Shown: positions 9,264 to 18,703, numbered from the stretch's first letter. The stretch is DNA of 64,000 bases from Rhizobium ecuadorense (GCF_001187535.1 NZ_LFIO01001796.1:1-64000), one strand, 5' to 3'. Numbers and translations are program-made. Notes: generated by a model not told the origin, from the sequence alone.

Positions 9264-10904
9264 TCAGGCGCGTTCGCGGCGCTGGCCGCCGCCATTGCGG
9301 GAGCCGGAGCCGCCGCGGCGGTTGCCGCCATTGCCCTCGCGGCGGGGTTCACCGCCCTGGGCCTGCTGCGGACCGCGGTCTTCGCCGTGCTTGCGGGCCG
9401 GGCGGCCGTGGGCGTGACGGCCGTTGCCGCGGTGATGACCGCTCGGCTCGCCATTGGCATGATGGCCATTGGGGCCGCCATGGGCAGGACGCTGCGGCTT
9501 TGCCGAGGGGCGGAAGTCGGAGGTCGAGACCAGATCGTTGTCGGGGCCGAGATTGGGGGTGGCTTCACCGCGGCGCTGGCCGCGGAAATCCTCGTTGCGG
9601 CTTGTGCGCTCGGGACGCGGACGGCGCTCCTGGCGGCTGCCGCGGTGCTCCGAGCGGTTCTGATCGCCACGGCCTTCGCCGCGACCCTGAGCTTCGCGAC
9701 CCTGGCCGCCACCGCGGTTGCGGTTGTTGCCATTGCCGTTGCCGCGGCGGGGGCCGCTGCTGCTGATATTGGCCGGCGCTTCGCCGCTTGCGACTGCGAT
9801 GTCGATACCCATCAGGCGCTCGATGTCACGCAGCAGCTTGGCTTCGTCGGGGGCGCAGAAGGCGATCGCGATGCCGTCGCGGCCGGCGCGCGCCGTGCGG
9901 CCGATGCGATGGACATAGGCGTCGGGCACTTCAGGCAGGTCGTAGTTGTAGACGTGGCTGACGGCCGGAATGTCGATGCCGCGGGCGGCAACGTCGGTGG
10001 CGATCAGGGTCTTGATGCTGCCGTCGCGGAAGGCCTTCAACGCCCGCTCGCGCTGGCCCTGGCTCTTGTTGCCGTGGATCGAGGCGACGGAATAGCCGAT
10101 ATTGTCGAGATGCTTCATCAGCTTCTCCGCACCGTGCTTGGTGCGCAGGAAGACGATGGCGCGGCCATCGGGGTTTTCGGTCAGCGACTTGCGCAGCAGT
10201 TCCGTCTTGTCGTTCTTGCCGGCGACGAAATGGACATACTGCTCGACCTTGTCGGCAGCCTTGCCTGGCGGCGTGACTTCGACCTTGACGGGATCGACGA
10301 GGTATTCGCCAGCGAGATCGGCAATCATCTTCGGCATGGTAGCCGAAAACAGCATGGTCTGGCGCTTCTTCGGCACCAGCTTGGCGATCTTGCGCAGATC
10401 GTGCACGAAGCCGAGATCGAGCATCTGGTCGGCCTCATCGAGCACGAGATAGCGCACGGTGGTCAGGGTGATGGCGCGGCGATTGACGAGGTCGAGCAGG
10501 CGGCCGGGGGTCGCGACCAGGACATCGGTGCCCTTTTCGAGCTGCAACTGCTGCTTGTTGATCGAGACGCCGCCGACGACGACGTTGACGCGCAGATGCG
10601 ACTTGCGGATGAACTTCTTCAGGTTGTCGGCGATCTGGTTCACCAGTTCGCGGGTCGGCGCCAGGATCAGCGTCCGCGTCGTGCGGTTGTCGGGGCGGCG
10701 CTCGTCGGCGAGCAGCTTTTCAATGAGCGGCAGGCCGAAGGCGGCGGTCTTGCCGGTGCCGGTCTGGGCGAGGCCGATCAGGTCGCGGCCTTCGAGGAGG
10801 AGAGGGATGGCCTGTTCCTGGATCGGCGTCGGCGTTTCGATGCCGAGCTGGAACAAGGTGGCGACGATCGGCTTGGAGACACCAAGCGATTCAAAATTAG
10901 TCAA
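9264..10904 (-). CDS. rhlE: DEAD-box RNA helicase, RhlE type
   Basis: A 546-residue ATP-dependent RNA helicase. Visible motifs: the Q motif around TPTPIQEQAI, motif I AQTGTGKT (46-53), PTREL (83-87), DEAD (156-159), SAT (187-189), and in domain 2 ATDVAARGID and HRIGRTARAG. From about residue 385 the protein is a long low-complexity tail rich in Gly, Arg, Asn and His, a likely RNA-binding extension. I start at the TTG at 10904, since GAAAGG lies seven bases upstream and the resulting MTNFESLGVSKPI matches RhlE-type starts; the open frame to 10967 adds unconserved residues. It likely acts in ribosome assembly or cold-adapted RNA unwinding (family knowledge). Confidence 0.92.
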   Translation of the reverse strand: MTNFESLGVSKPIVATLFQLGIETPTPIQEQAIPLLLEGRDLIGLAQTGTGKTAAFGLPLIEKLLADERRPDNRTTRTLILAPTRELVNQIADNLKKFIRKSHLRVNVVVGGVSINKQQLQLEKGTDVLVATPGRLLDLVNRRAITLTTVRYLVLDEADQMLDLGFVHDLRKIAKLVPKKRQTMLFSATMPKMIADLAGEYLVDPVKVEVTPPGKAADKVEQYVHFVAGKNDKTELLRKSLTENPDGRAIVFLRTKHGAEKLMKHLDNIGYSVASIHGNKSQGQRERALKAFRDGSIKTLIATDVAARGIDIPAVSHVYNYDLPEVPDAYVHRIGRTARAGRDGIAIAFCAPDEAKLLRDIERLMGIDIAVASGEAPANISSSGPRRGNGNGNNRNRGGGQGREAQGRGEGRGDQNRSEHRGSRQERRPRPERTSRNEDFRGQRRGEATPNLGPDNDLVSTSDFRPSAKPQRPAHGGPNGHHANGEPSGHHRGNGRHAHGRPARKHGEDRGPQQAQGGEPRREGNGGNRRGGSGSRNGGGQRRERA

Positions 10905-11196
10905 GGCAAAACCTTTCGGGGCGCCACAACGACTATCGCCGGAACGCACCATGCGATCCGGTTTCATTCTGGCGTCAAGAACCCCGCGTGAAGTGGGAAC
11001 TTGTGAGTTGGAAAAAGCTTTCCAGCGCTTCTGGCCGCTGATGGGAGCGCGGCCTCTATCGAAATGCGCTTTTGTCCCTTCTTCCTGCGTCCGTATTTTC
11101 TAGCAGGGGCACGCTCACGCGGCGGCCGGAAGGGTGAAAGCTGGGCTGCATGTGGCCCAGTTCGCTGACAAAGTCAAGTGCAGTGCACAAAAAGCC

Positions 11197-12312
11197 TCAA
11201 CCAGGGTCAGGCGACGGCATGACGAGAAGGAAGCTTTCCGATGCGATTTCCGCACCGTTGATGAGGATGGCGATGCGGTGTTCGCCGGGGTAGTAACGCC
11301 GGGTGGTGATCGGCCGCATGGCGTGGCGGCGTTCGATCGCCTGGCTTTGCCCGGGCGCAAGAGTAATCGTCTTAAGCTTGAAGACCTTGGGCGAGAGCGA
11401 GCCGTCGCTTTTCATGTGGTGGATGGCGTAGTCGATCATCAGCGATTGCGGGCTTTCGCCGGCATTGGTGACGTGGATCTCGAAATTCAGCCCTTCGCCG
11501 AATTTCACCTCCGCATTCCGGAGCCGCAGTTCGCATGCAAGCGACGCGGCCGCGCCAAAACCGAAATTGGCGAGCGCCTGCGCGTGGCCGTTCTTCAGAA
11601 GCGTGCGCGAGGCATGTTTCAGCAGCCGGCGGCGTTCTTCAGAAGCCGCCTCGATATGGCCGGCGATGAAGGCTGCGACCAGATCCGGATGATCCTTGGC
11701 GATGTCGTTCAGGCTGTTGGCGACGGAGCGGCGGACATAATCCTCCGGATCATCGATCAGTGCGGTCAGGATCGGCAGGATCGGCGCCGGGTCTTTCACA
11801 AGTTGCGGCAAGCGCATGGCCCAGGGCAGGCGCGGCCGCGTTCCCTCGCTCGCCAGCCGGCGCACATGCCGGTCGGGATCACTGAGCCAGCCGGAGATAA
11901 TGGCAAGCGCCCGCTGCTGCTCGCGGTGAATGAAGGGACGGATGCCGTATTCGGCGGTGAAATGCGGCGTCAGCGCCTTCAGCAGATCGAGGCCGAGGTC
12001 GAAATGGTCGGGACCGCGGGCGGCGATGAACTGGTTGACCGGCAGCAGCATCCAGCCGGTCAGCCCCGGTCTGCCTGATGCAGGCAGGCTTGCCGTCAGG
12101 ATGGCGGCGGCTTGCGGGAAATCTTCGGGAAGCGTGGCAAACAGCGCGTCGCGGATCAGGGCCGAGCGTTCCATCAGCTCCAGCGCGTCAAGACTGCGCG
12201 TTGCCAACGCCATGAAACGATCCCTGTCGAAGGCGGGCGCATGGGCGGCGATGCGATCGGCCATGTCGGCGACCAGCGCCTGATGCAATAGGTTTTTGAG
12301 CGGTTCCGGCAT
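11197..12312 (-). CDS. DNA alkylation repair protein (AlkD-like HEAT repeats)
   Basis: A 371-residue helical-repeat protein. Paired helices such as DPDRHVRRLASEGTRPRLPW and DDPEDYVRRSVANSLNDIAK are the signature of the AlkD/AlkC DNA glycosylase superfamily, which removes bulky alkylated bases. After residue 250 there is an added beta-rich segment (LRNAEVKFGEGLNFEIHVTN and on) that resembles an immunoglobulin-like module and fits the longer AlkC-like group. It stands alone, with the helicase 290 bases downstream and a small secreted-protein gene upstream. The catalytic residues cannot be assigned with confidence. Confidence 0.85.
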   Translation of the reverse strand: MPEPLKNLLHQALVADMADRIAAHAPAFDRDRFMALATRSLDALELMERSALIRDALFATLPEDFPQAAAILTASLPASGRPGLTGWMLLPVNQFIAARGPDHFDLGLDLLKALTPHFTAEYGIRPFIHREQQRALAIISGWLSDPDRHVRRLASEGTRPRLPWAMRLPQLVKDPAPILPILTALIDDPEDYVRRSVANSLNDIAKDHPDLVAAFIAGHIEAASEERRRLLKHASRTLLKNGHAQALANFGFGAAASLACELRLRNAEVKFGEGLNFEIHVTNAGESPQSLMIDYAIHHMKSDGSLSPKVFKLKTITLAPGQSQAIERRHAMRPITTRRYYPGEHRIAILINGAEIASESFLLVMPSPDPG

Positions 12313-12385
12313 GCTGATCCTCCCTCAGTGGGAGGATTGGACCGGCGCCGCCGGGAGGTCAAGCGGCGCCGGATCGCGCTTTCAA

Positions 12386-12694
12386 CTATTCGGGGCAGAC
12401 TTTGACGCGGTAGGGGTTGCCCCAATCGTCGTGCCGCCATTCGAGGTGGCAGTAGGATGGCCGGTAATAGGTCCGGTAGACCGGATAGGGGCGATAATAG
12501 GGGTAGGCAGGGTAGGCGGGATAGGCCGGGCGGGCGGCCTCGGACAGCAGGGCGCCGCCGACGACGCCGGCGGCGAGGCCGCCCCAGAAGGCATCGCGTG
12601 GACGGGCATCGGCGGTGGTGGCGGTGGCGAGCGAGGCGCCGGCAAGGGTCAGCGCAATCAGGCCCGTCGCCATGGTCTTATGAAGAACGGACAT
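12386..12694 (-). CDS. Small secreted Tyr/Pro-rich protein
   Basis: 102 residues with a clear signal peptide (MSVLHKTMATGLIALTLAGA, probable cleavage after ATTADA near residue 31), then a glycine-rich hydrophobic patch (GGLAAGVVGGALL), a Pro-Ala-Tyr repeat (PAYPAYPAYPYYRPYPVYR) and a short end with two Cys (CHLEWRHDDWGNPYRVKVC) that could form a disulfide. AAGGA lies seven bases before the ATG. Many rhizobial envelope proteins have this layout; the function is unknown. The repeated Pro-Ala-Tyr units may vary between strains. Confidence 0.8.
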   Translation of the reverse strand: MSVLHKTMATGLIALTLAGASLATATTADARPRDAFWGGLAAGVVGGALLSEAARPAYPAYPAYPYYRPYPVYRTYYRPSYCHLEWRHDDWGNPYRVKVCPE

Positions 12695-13001
12695 GCTATT
12701 TTCCTTGATCTAGACTGGCTTCCATAAAGCCGTGTTCAGGCTCGGCCCGGATCGCGGCGGCGCGATGGCCGTGCAAGCCTCTGCAGCATTAAATTTTCGT
12801 CATGATTTCAATGGATCGCGGCGTGGGGCGGCGGCGGTCTGTCCTTGTCGTACAAGCCGGGCCGCCAATGTGAGGCAGGTTCAGTTGGTGGGCCGGCTTG
12901 TAAAAATCCCCCGCTGAAATTTATGGTTAAAACCTTGTTAAAAGCCTTGGCGTTATAGTCTTTGTAGTTGATATTTCATTCATTGCGGGAGCGACAATTT
13001 C
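12695..13001. other. Leader/intergenic region with a long imperfect hairpin
   Basis: No gene is visible in these 307 bases. A 10-base perfect inverted repeat TACAAGCCGG / CCGGCTTGTA (12851-12860 with 12893-12902) extends with mismatches to about 18 pairs around a 16-base loop and is followed by AAAAATCCCC. It lies about 100 bases before the kinase start. An AT-rich stretch near 12903-12990 could hold the kinase promoter. Confidence 0.45.
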
Positions 13002-16000
13002 TTGAAATCAGCCGGGGACATACTGGAATTGGCTTGCCGCCGGATCGCCGATCTGGACACCCCGGCCTATGTCAAGAACAGCGAACTGCGCTACGTCGCC
13101 GTCAACGAAGCCTATGCCGATTTCCTCGGCCACGAGATTTCCGATTTCATCGGCCGGCGCAGCCGCGAACTCTTCGACCGTCCCGAGGAAGAGGAGCGCG
13201 AAGACAAGGAGCGCCGGGCGCTGGTGTTCGGCACCGAGGAAAACGCCATCTGCTTCGATGCCGCGGGCCTCGGCCATGAGCGCATCCAGATCGAGAGTTT
13301 TTCGCCGTCGCCGGAGCGGGCCTATGTGCTCGGCATCTTCGAAGTGCGTGATCGCCGCGCCGTTGGCAGGGAGACCGGCGGCAGCCCTCGGACTGTAAAC
13401 GATTCCGATCTCGCCCAGGTGCGCGAGGCGCTGGAAAAACTCGACCAGCCGATCGGCATCTTTGCAGAGGACGGTCGCCCGCTGGTCGTCAACGCCGCCT
13501 ACCGCACCGGCGCAAAGCCGGATGCTCGCAGCGATAGGCGCTGGCACGAGAGCGTCAACGAAGGCGATCTGTTGCGCACCATCATGGAGGACCTGCCGGT
13601 CGCGGTTTTCGTGCGCGACGACAAACACCGCCTCGTCTATGCCAATCAATATTACGAGACCTTCGGGGGCTACGACCGCTCTCAGGTGCTGGGGATGACC
13701 GAGCACGAAATGTTCGGGCCGGAGGAGGGAGAGGCGATCTACCAGGAAAACCGCCTGGCGCTGGAAGACGGCCTGTCGAAGGAAATCGAAAGCCAGATGC
13801 CGGGCAAGGATGGCCGCATTCATCCGCTCATCTCGCGGGTCAACCGCGTCGTGACGCCGGATGGGCGCACCTATGTCGTCGGCTCCTTTTCCGATATCGC
13901 GCCGCTCAAGGAGCGGGAGAAGGCACTGATCGAGGCGAAGAAGCAGGAAGAAGCGCTGCATCGGGATATCGAGAGCATCCTGCGCTCGCTGCCCATCGGC
14001 GTGCTGATCCTCGATAACGACCACCGGATTCTCTCCGTCAACGACGAATTCTACAGCATCTGGGAGCTGCCGCTCGACGACCGCTTCGATGGCCGCCCCT
14101 TCATCGACGTCATTCGCCGCAATGACGAGCTCGGCCGCTACGACGGCACGCAGACGCCGGAAGAGATCTACGCCTTCCGCAAGCACCTGTTCGAGACCGA
14201 TGAGCCGGAGCCGATCGAGCTCGGCTGGGCGGGCGGCAAATCCGTCATCTTCGACAGCCGCCGCATCTCCAACGACCGCATTCTGCTGACCTATGCCGAC
14301 ATCTCGGCGGTGCGCGAGCGGGAAAAGGAAATTCATGAGACCCGCGCCGCGCTGGAGCGGGTCGGCGAAATGATGCGCGATGCGACGCATGCGATGTCGC
14401 AGGGGCTTGCCATCGTCCAGGACGGCATCATCAAGATGTCCAACGAGGCGATGGCCGATATTCTGCAGATTCCGGCTTCCTACATCGAGGCCGGGCAGGG
14501 TTGGCTCGGCATGTTCGAATTCTGCGCGGCGCGCGGCGATTTCCACGATGCGGCGGACGAAATCCTGCAGGAATGGCGCGCCAATATCGCCGCCAGGCAG
14601 CCGATTTCCACCGTCTTCCATGTCGGCGGCGAGCGCTGGGTAAACATGGATGCGACCATCAGCGAGGGACAGCATTGGGTGGCGCTCTTCACCGATGTCA
14701 CCGAGCTGAAGAGCCGTGAAGAGGAACTGCGCCAGCTCCTATCGCGCGCCGAAGCCGCCGACCGCGCCAAATCCGAATTCCTCGCCAATATGAGCCACGA
14801 GATCCGCACGCCGATGAACGGTGTGCTCGGGATGGCGGAGTTGCTTGCCAAGACCAATCTCGACACGCGCCAGAAGACCTTCGTCGACATCATCGTCAAA
14901 TCCGGCAATGCACTGCTGACGATCATCAACGACATCCTCGACTTCTCGAAGATCGATGCCGGGCAGATGAAACTGCGCAGAGCCGCCTTCGACATCACCG
15001 AAGCGGTGGAGGATGTGGCCACACTCCTCTCCTCGCATGCCGCCGAGAAGAACATCGAGCTGCTGGTGCGGGCCGCTCCGGATCTGCCGGCCGCCGTGAT
15101 CGGCGATGCCGGCCGTTTCCGCCAGATCGTCACCAATCTCGTCGGCAATGCCGTCAAGTTCACCGAGCGCGGCCATGTCTTCGTCGATGTCGGTTTCCAG
15201 GCGGCGGCCGGCGGCGAGATCATGGCGAGCATCCGCATCGAGGATACCGGAATCGGCATTCCGGCCGAAAAGCTCGCATCGGTCTTCGACAAGTTCTCGC
15301 AGGTCGACGCTTCCTCGACCCGGCGGCATGAGGGAACCGGTCTCGGGCTTGCGATCACCGCCGGCCTCGTCGATCTCTTCGGCGGCTATCTCAATGTCGA
15401 GAGCCAATGGGGCAGGGGCTCGGTCTTCACCGTCAACCTGCCGTTTGCGGTGGCGGCCGCCCGCCTGGAGCCGAAGCCGCTGCCGATCAACGTGCAGGGC
15501 GCCCGCATCCTCGTCGTCGACGACAATGAGGTGAACCGGCGCATCCTCACCGAGCAGCTGCAGCTCTGGGGCTTCGACGGCGTCGCTGCCGAGGGCGGCG
15601 GCACCGGGCTTGCGATCCTGGAGGCGGCGGCCGATCTCGGCGTCAGCGTCGATGCCGTCATACTCGACTATCACATGCCCGACATGAACGGTGCCGATGT
15701 CGCCCGCCGGCTGCGCGCCGATCGCCGCTTCGCCGAATTGCCGATCATCTTCCTGACGTCGATGGATATTTCGGGCACGGAAAAGGAATTCGCGGCGCTG
15801 AACGGCCACGCGCATCTGATGAAGCCGGCGCGCGCCAATGTGCTGCGCAACACGGTCGTCGAAGTGGTGCGCGCCAGCCGCGTCAAGCAGGCTTCGGAGG
15901 CCGAGATCGCCCGGTTGCAGGCTGCAGCGGCCGCGCCCGTTCCGGCGCCTGCGCCTGCGCCTGTGCCGCAGCAGCGGGCGGCCGAATTCGTCGATGTGCT

Positions 16001-16388
16001 CGTCGCCGAGGACAACGAGGTCAACCAGATCGTCTTCACGCAGATCCTGCAGGGAACCGGCCTTTCCTTCCTCGTCGTCGACAATGGCGAGGAGGCGGTC
16101 GCCGCCTGGGAGCGGCATACGCCGCGCATCATCATGATGGACGTGTCGATGCCGGTCATGAACGGCCATCAGGCGACCCAGACGATCCGCGAACGGGAAA
16201 AGGGGCGGGGCCACCGCGTGCCAATCATCGGCGTCACGGCCCACGCACTCGAAAGCGACCGCGAACTCTGCCTCGACGCCGGCATGGACGACTACATGTC
16301 GAAGCCGATCAGCCCGGAATTGCTGGAAGAGAAGATCCGGCAATGGCTCGGCAAGGACGAGGAGCAGCCGGGGCGTAGCAGCTACTGA
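13002..16388 (+). CDS. Multi-PAS hybrid histidine kinase with two receiver domains
   Basis: A 1128-residue cytoplasmic sensor with no membrane segment. Order: PAS-like domains near residues 8-120, 190-310 (LLRTIMEDLPVAVFVRDDKH) and 325-440 (ILRSLPIGVLILDNDHRILS), a further degenerate PAS (about 455-570), a dimerisation domain with the phospho-accepting His599 (NMSHEIRTPMNG), an ATPase domain with EDTGIGIP and GTGLGLAI, then two receivers with Asp889 (VILDYHMPDMNG) and Asp1047 (IIMMDVSMPVMNG). A Pro/Ala linker (PVPAPAPAPVPQQ) separates the receivers. The start is a TTG with GGGAG ten bases upstream. No output domain or cognate regulator is adjacent, so the signal must pass to a distant phosphotransfer protein. 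Confidence 0.92.
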   Translation: MKSAGDILELACRRIADLDTPAYVKNSELRYVAVNEAYADFLGHEISDFIGRRSRELFDRPEEEEREDKERRALVFGTEENAICFDAAGLGHERIQIESFSPSPERAYVLGIFEVRDRRAVGRETGGSPRTVNDSDLAQVREALEKLDQPIGIFAEDGRPLVVNAAYRTGAKPDARSDRRWHESVNEGDLLRTIMEDLPVAVFVRDDKHRLVYANQYYETFGGYDRSQVLGMTEHEMFGPEEGEAIYQENRLALEDGLSKEIESQMPGKDGRIHPLISRVNRVVTPDGRTYVVGSFSDIAPLKEREKALIEAKKQEEALHRDIESILRSLPIGVLILDNDHRILSVNDEFYSIWELPLDDRFDGRPFIDVIRRNDELGRYDGTQTPEEIYAFRKHLFETDEPEPIELGWAGGKSVIFDSRRISNDRILLTYADISAVREREKEIHETRAALERVGEMMRDATHAMSQGLAIVQDGIIKMSNEAMADILQIPASYIEAGQGWLGMFEFCAARGDFHDAADEILQEWRANIAARQPISTVFHVGGERWVNMDATISEGQHWVALFTDVTELKSREEELRQLLSRAEAADRAKSEFLANMSHEIRTPMNGVLGMAELLAKTNLDTRQKTFVDIIVKSGNALLTIINDILDFSKIDAGQMKLRRAAFDITEAVEDVATLLSSHAAEKNIELLVRAAPDLPAAVIGDAGRFRQIVTNLVGNAVKFTERGHVFVDVGFQAAAGGEIMASIRIEDTGIGIPAEKLASVFDKFSQVDASSTRRHEGTGLGLAITAGLVDLFGGYLNVESQWGRGSVFTVNLPFAVAAARLEPKPLPINVQGARILVVDDNEVNRRILTEQLQLWGFDGVAAEGGGTGLAILEAAADLGVSVDAVILDYHMPDMNGADVARRLRADRRFAELPIIFLTSMDISGTEKEFAALNGHAHLMKPARANVLRNTVVEVVRASRVKQASEAEIARLQAAAAAPVPAPAPAPVPQQRAAEFVDVLVAEDNEVNQIVFTQILQGTGLSFLVVDNGEEAVAAWERHTPRIIMMDVSMPVMNGHQATQTIREREKGRGHRVPIIGVTAHALESDRELCLDAGMDDYMSKPISPELLEEKIRQWLGKDEEQPGRSSY

Positions 16389-16508
16389 TCTTTGCGCAAT
16401 TGGAAGCTGCCACCGGCTTTGGGATCCGATTTCTCGTGGATGTAAACCATTCGACCGCTGCTTCGGATGCCTCCACCTGATAAGAAACATCGGTGCAAAA
16501 GCAAAGGG

Positions 16509-18212
16509 TCACATTCTTCGCACTGTTTCCATTCCGAGAAGCTCAAGACACTTCCCGATCACTTGCGCTACCAGCTTGCAGGTCGCGAGACGTCCGGGTG
16601 GATCTTCTCCATTCAGCACTGCGCAGTCCGCGTAGAAGCGATTGAAGGTGTCCGCCACTTGATATGCCCGTTCAGCGATCTCGAACGGTTCAAGCTGCCG
16701 GGCGGCTTCGGACAGCGAATGCGGATACCAGAGGCATTCGACCAGCACCGCCCGTTCTGACGGATGGCTGACAGAGACCGTGACGCCCGGAACGATGCCT
16801 GCCGAGGCTGCCTTGTCAAGGATCGAACAGATTCTCGCGTAGGCGTACTGCAGATACGGTCCCGTCCGTCCCTCGAAAGAGGTCATCTTGTCGATATCGA
16901 AGACGTATCCGGTCTTCCTCGGGGTGGAGAGGTCGGCGAACTTCAGTGCGCCGAGGCCAACCGCAGTCGCCGAATCCTTGTCCTTCACTTTCTCGGCGGC
17001 CTTGGCAAGCGCCAGCTCGATCATGTCGCTGAGCGACGCCGTGGAGCCGTCCCGGGTCTTAAACGGCTTTCCATTCCATCCCCGGACGGTGCCGAAAGTT
17101 GCATGCCGCAGCTCAACACCGTGGGCATATCCTGCCGAGCGCGCAGCCGAGAAAACGCTCCCGATGTGGAGCGCTTGGCGGTCGTCGGTGCAGTAGATGA
17201 TCCGTTGCGCACCGATGTCCCGCACCCGCCGCCGCAGCGTCGCCAGATCCGTGGTGCTGTATAGCGCGGCACCATCGCTCTTCCGCAGTAAAAGCGGCGG
17301 GACGTTGTCAGGTAGTCCCTCGCCGGAGACGTCGATGACCAGCGCTCCGTCGCTCTCCAGGGCGAGCCCGCGTGACACGAGGTCGTCGAGCATAGGGGCG
17401 ACCTCGGAGTGGGCGTCGCTTTCGCCGAAAAATAAGTCGAAATGCGCCCCCAGCTGTCCGGCGGTGGCTGACACCGCCTCGAGGGAGATCTCCCGCATCC
17501 GCTTCCATGCGGCCGTGAGGATGGGGTGGCCGTCCTGGAGCAGGTTCGTAAGTGACCGGGCAACCGCAAGCGCGGTATCGTCCTCGCTCGCCGCATTGCC
17601 AGACTTGTAGAGTATCCCGAGCTCCTCGACGGACATTTCGTCGAAAGAGAAGTCTTTGATGAAAGACATGGGATCTCCGTGCCGCCAGCCGGAGGCGATA
17701 GCAGCGCCGTGCAAGAGCTTGCCCATCTGCAGACCCCAGTCGCCGAGGTGAATGTCCGAGATCACGTCGTGTCCGATCTCGGCCAAGATGCGCCGGAGAC
17801 TCTCACCGATGACGAATGACCGGAGGTGGCCGACGTGCAGGGCTTTCGCGACGTTGGGGCCGCCGAAGTCGATGACGGTGCGGACGGGGGACTCTTTCCC
17901 GACGCTTAGCGTGGGATCTCCCAGCATAGCTGTCGCCTCTGCGGCAATGGTCTCGTTCGACAACCGGAAATTCAGGAAGCCAGGACCTGCGACGGACACG
18001 TCTTCGAAGACGTCATGGTGCGCCGCTGTGGCGACGGAGGCGGCCAACTCGCGCGCGTTCTTCCCGGCTGCCCTGGCGAGCGGCATCATATCGTTGCACT
18101 GGAGGTCACCGAATTCCGGCTTCGTTGACCGGACGACGGAAGGAGCGGCTTCAAGGCCGTTCAGCTTATATGCGGATGCGAGCGCGGCGAGCGCTGCCGA
18201 TTTCACGGACAT
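16509..18212 (-). CDS. argS: Arginyl-tRNA synthetase, probably a second copy
   Basis: A 567-residue class I synthetase that charges tRNA-Arg. It has the N-terminal tRNA-binding domain (EFGDLQCNDMMPLARAAGK, AGPGFLNFRLS), the HIGH-type motif in FGGPNVAKALHVGHLRSF, the GKPFKTRDGSTASLSDMIE loop and the anticodon-binding domain ending in LELLGMETVRRM. AAAGGGA precedes the ATG by eight bases. Its sequence style is closer to the E. coli form than to the roughly 585-residue synthetase I would expect as the housekeeping enzyme of Rhizobiales, so I infer an acquired paralog. It stands alone, with no other translation gene nearby. Confidence 0.85.
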   Translation of the reverse strand: MSVKSAALAALASAYKLNGLEAAPSVVRSTKPEFGDLQCNDMMPLARAAGKNARELAASVATAAHHDVFEDVSVAGPGFLNFRLSNETIAAEATAMLGDPTLSVGKESPVRTVIDFGGPNVAKALHVGHLRSFVIGESLRRILAEIGHDVISDIHLGDWGLQMGKLLHGAAIASGWRHGDPMSFIKDFSFDEMSVEELGILYKSGNAASEDDTALAVARSLTNLLQDGHPILTAAWKRMREISLEAVSATAGQLGAHFDLFFGESDAHSEVAPMLDDLVSRGLALESDGALVIDVSGEGLPDNVPPLLLRKSDGAALYSTTDLATLRRRVRDIGAQRIIYCTDDRQALHIGSVFSAARSAGYAHGVELRHATFGTVRGWNGKPFKTRDGSTASLSDMIELALAKAAEKVKDKDSATAVGLGALKFADLSTPRKTGYVFDIDKMTSFEGRTGPYLQYAYARICSILDKAASAGIVPGVTVSVSHPSERAVLVECLWYPHSLSEAARQLEPFEIAERAYQVADTFNRFYADCAVLNGEDPPGRLATCKLVAQVIGKCLELLGMETVRRM

Positions 18213-18437
18213 GGATCATTCCCTTTGACTGCATGACTAAAGGTTCGCGGAAGCTTGAGAGCTTCAGCGTCGTCGGACAGTCTTTGGAACGATATTCTCC
18301 ATGTCGGTATGTCGGGCCTTTTGAGTTCCACCCGTCGATAGACGGTCCCGACGCCGAATGCAATCTTCGCGATAAGATTAGTTATAGGCGGAAACCAGCA
18401 ATGCTACCTAGTTGCGGGTCTTTGTGGGACAGGACGA

Positions 18438-18632
18438 TCACGAACGGTCGTCGTATCTGGCCGTCAGGCGCGCTGGGACATCGCCGATAGGCTTGATGCG
18501 GCCCGCTTCCGCGTCGGCGATCCCCTGGCCGATTGCCAGATCGAGTGTCATCAGTCGTTTTTCCTGTTCCGATTTCACACGTTCGTCCATGTGGTTTTGG
18601 AGTTGCGGGCCAGAGTTCGCGTCGTTTGCCAT
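18438..18632 (-). CDS. Orphan ParD-like antitoxin
   Basis: A 64-residue acidic protein with the C-terminal pattern of ParD-family antitoxins (LDLAIGQGIADAEAGRIKPI, then DVPARLTARYDDRS). The ATG at 18632 has AAAAGGA six bases upstream. In parDE operons the toxin follows directly; here the 225 bases downstream hold no toxin and then the arginyl-tRNA synthetase begins. It may be a remnant of a lost toxin-antitoxin pair or an antitoxin acting on a distant toxin. Family assignment is from pattern alone. Confidence 0.6.
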   Translation of the reverse strand: MANDANSGPQLQNHMDERVKSEQEKRLMTLDLAIGQGIADAEAGRIKPIGDVPARLTARYDDRS

Positions 18633-18703
18633 ATCCATTCCTTTTCGGAGATCATCGGCAAAGCGGTAACTGTTGGCAATATTGGCGATCGAATCCGGAA
18701 TGC

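Noticed and set aside
9213..10991. A 592-codon open frame opposite the DEAD-box helicase
   Set aside because: It spans the terminator and all helicase motifs on the other strand and has no family features.
13008..14675. A 555-codon open frame antisense to the hybrid kinase
   Set aside because: It lies wholly within the kinase gene, has no ribosome-binding site or recognisable domain, and reflects high GC at third codon positions.
14739..16490. A second long antisense open frame over the kinase and receiver domains
   Set aside because: Its composition (Arg, His, Asp, Gly) is that of a shadow of GC-rich coding DNA, and the sense-strand gene is beyond doubt.
18125..18490. Rightward open frame before the orphan antitoxin
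   Set aside because: It overlaps the start of argS on the other strand, has no ribosome-binding site and does not resemble a toxin.
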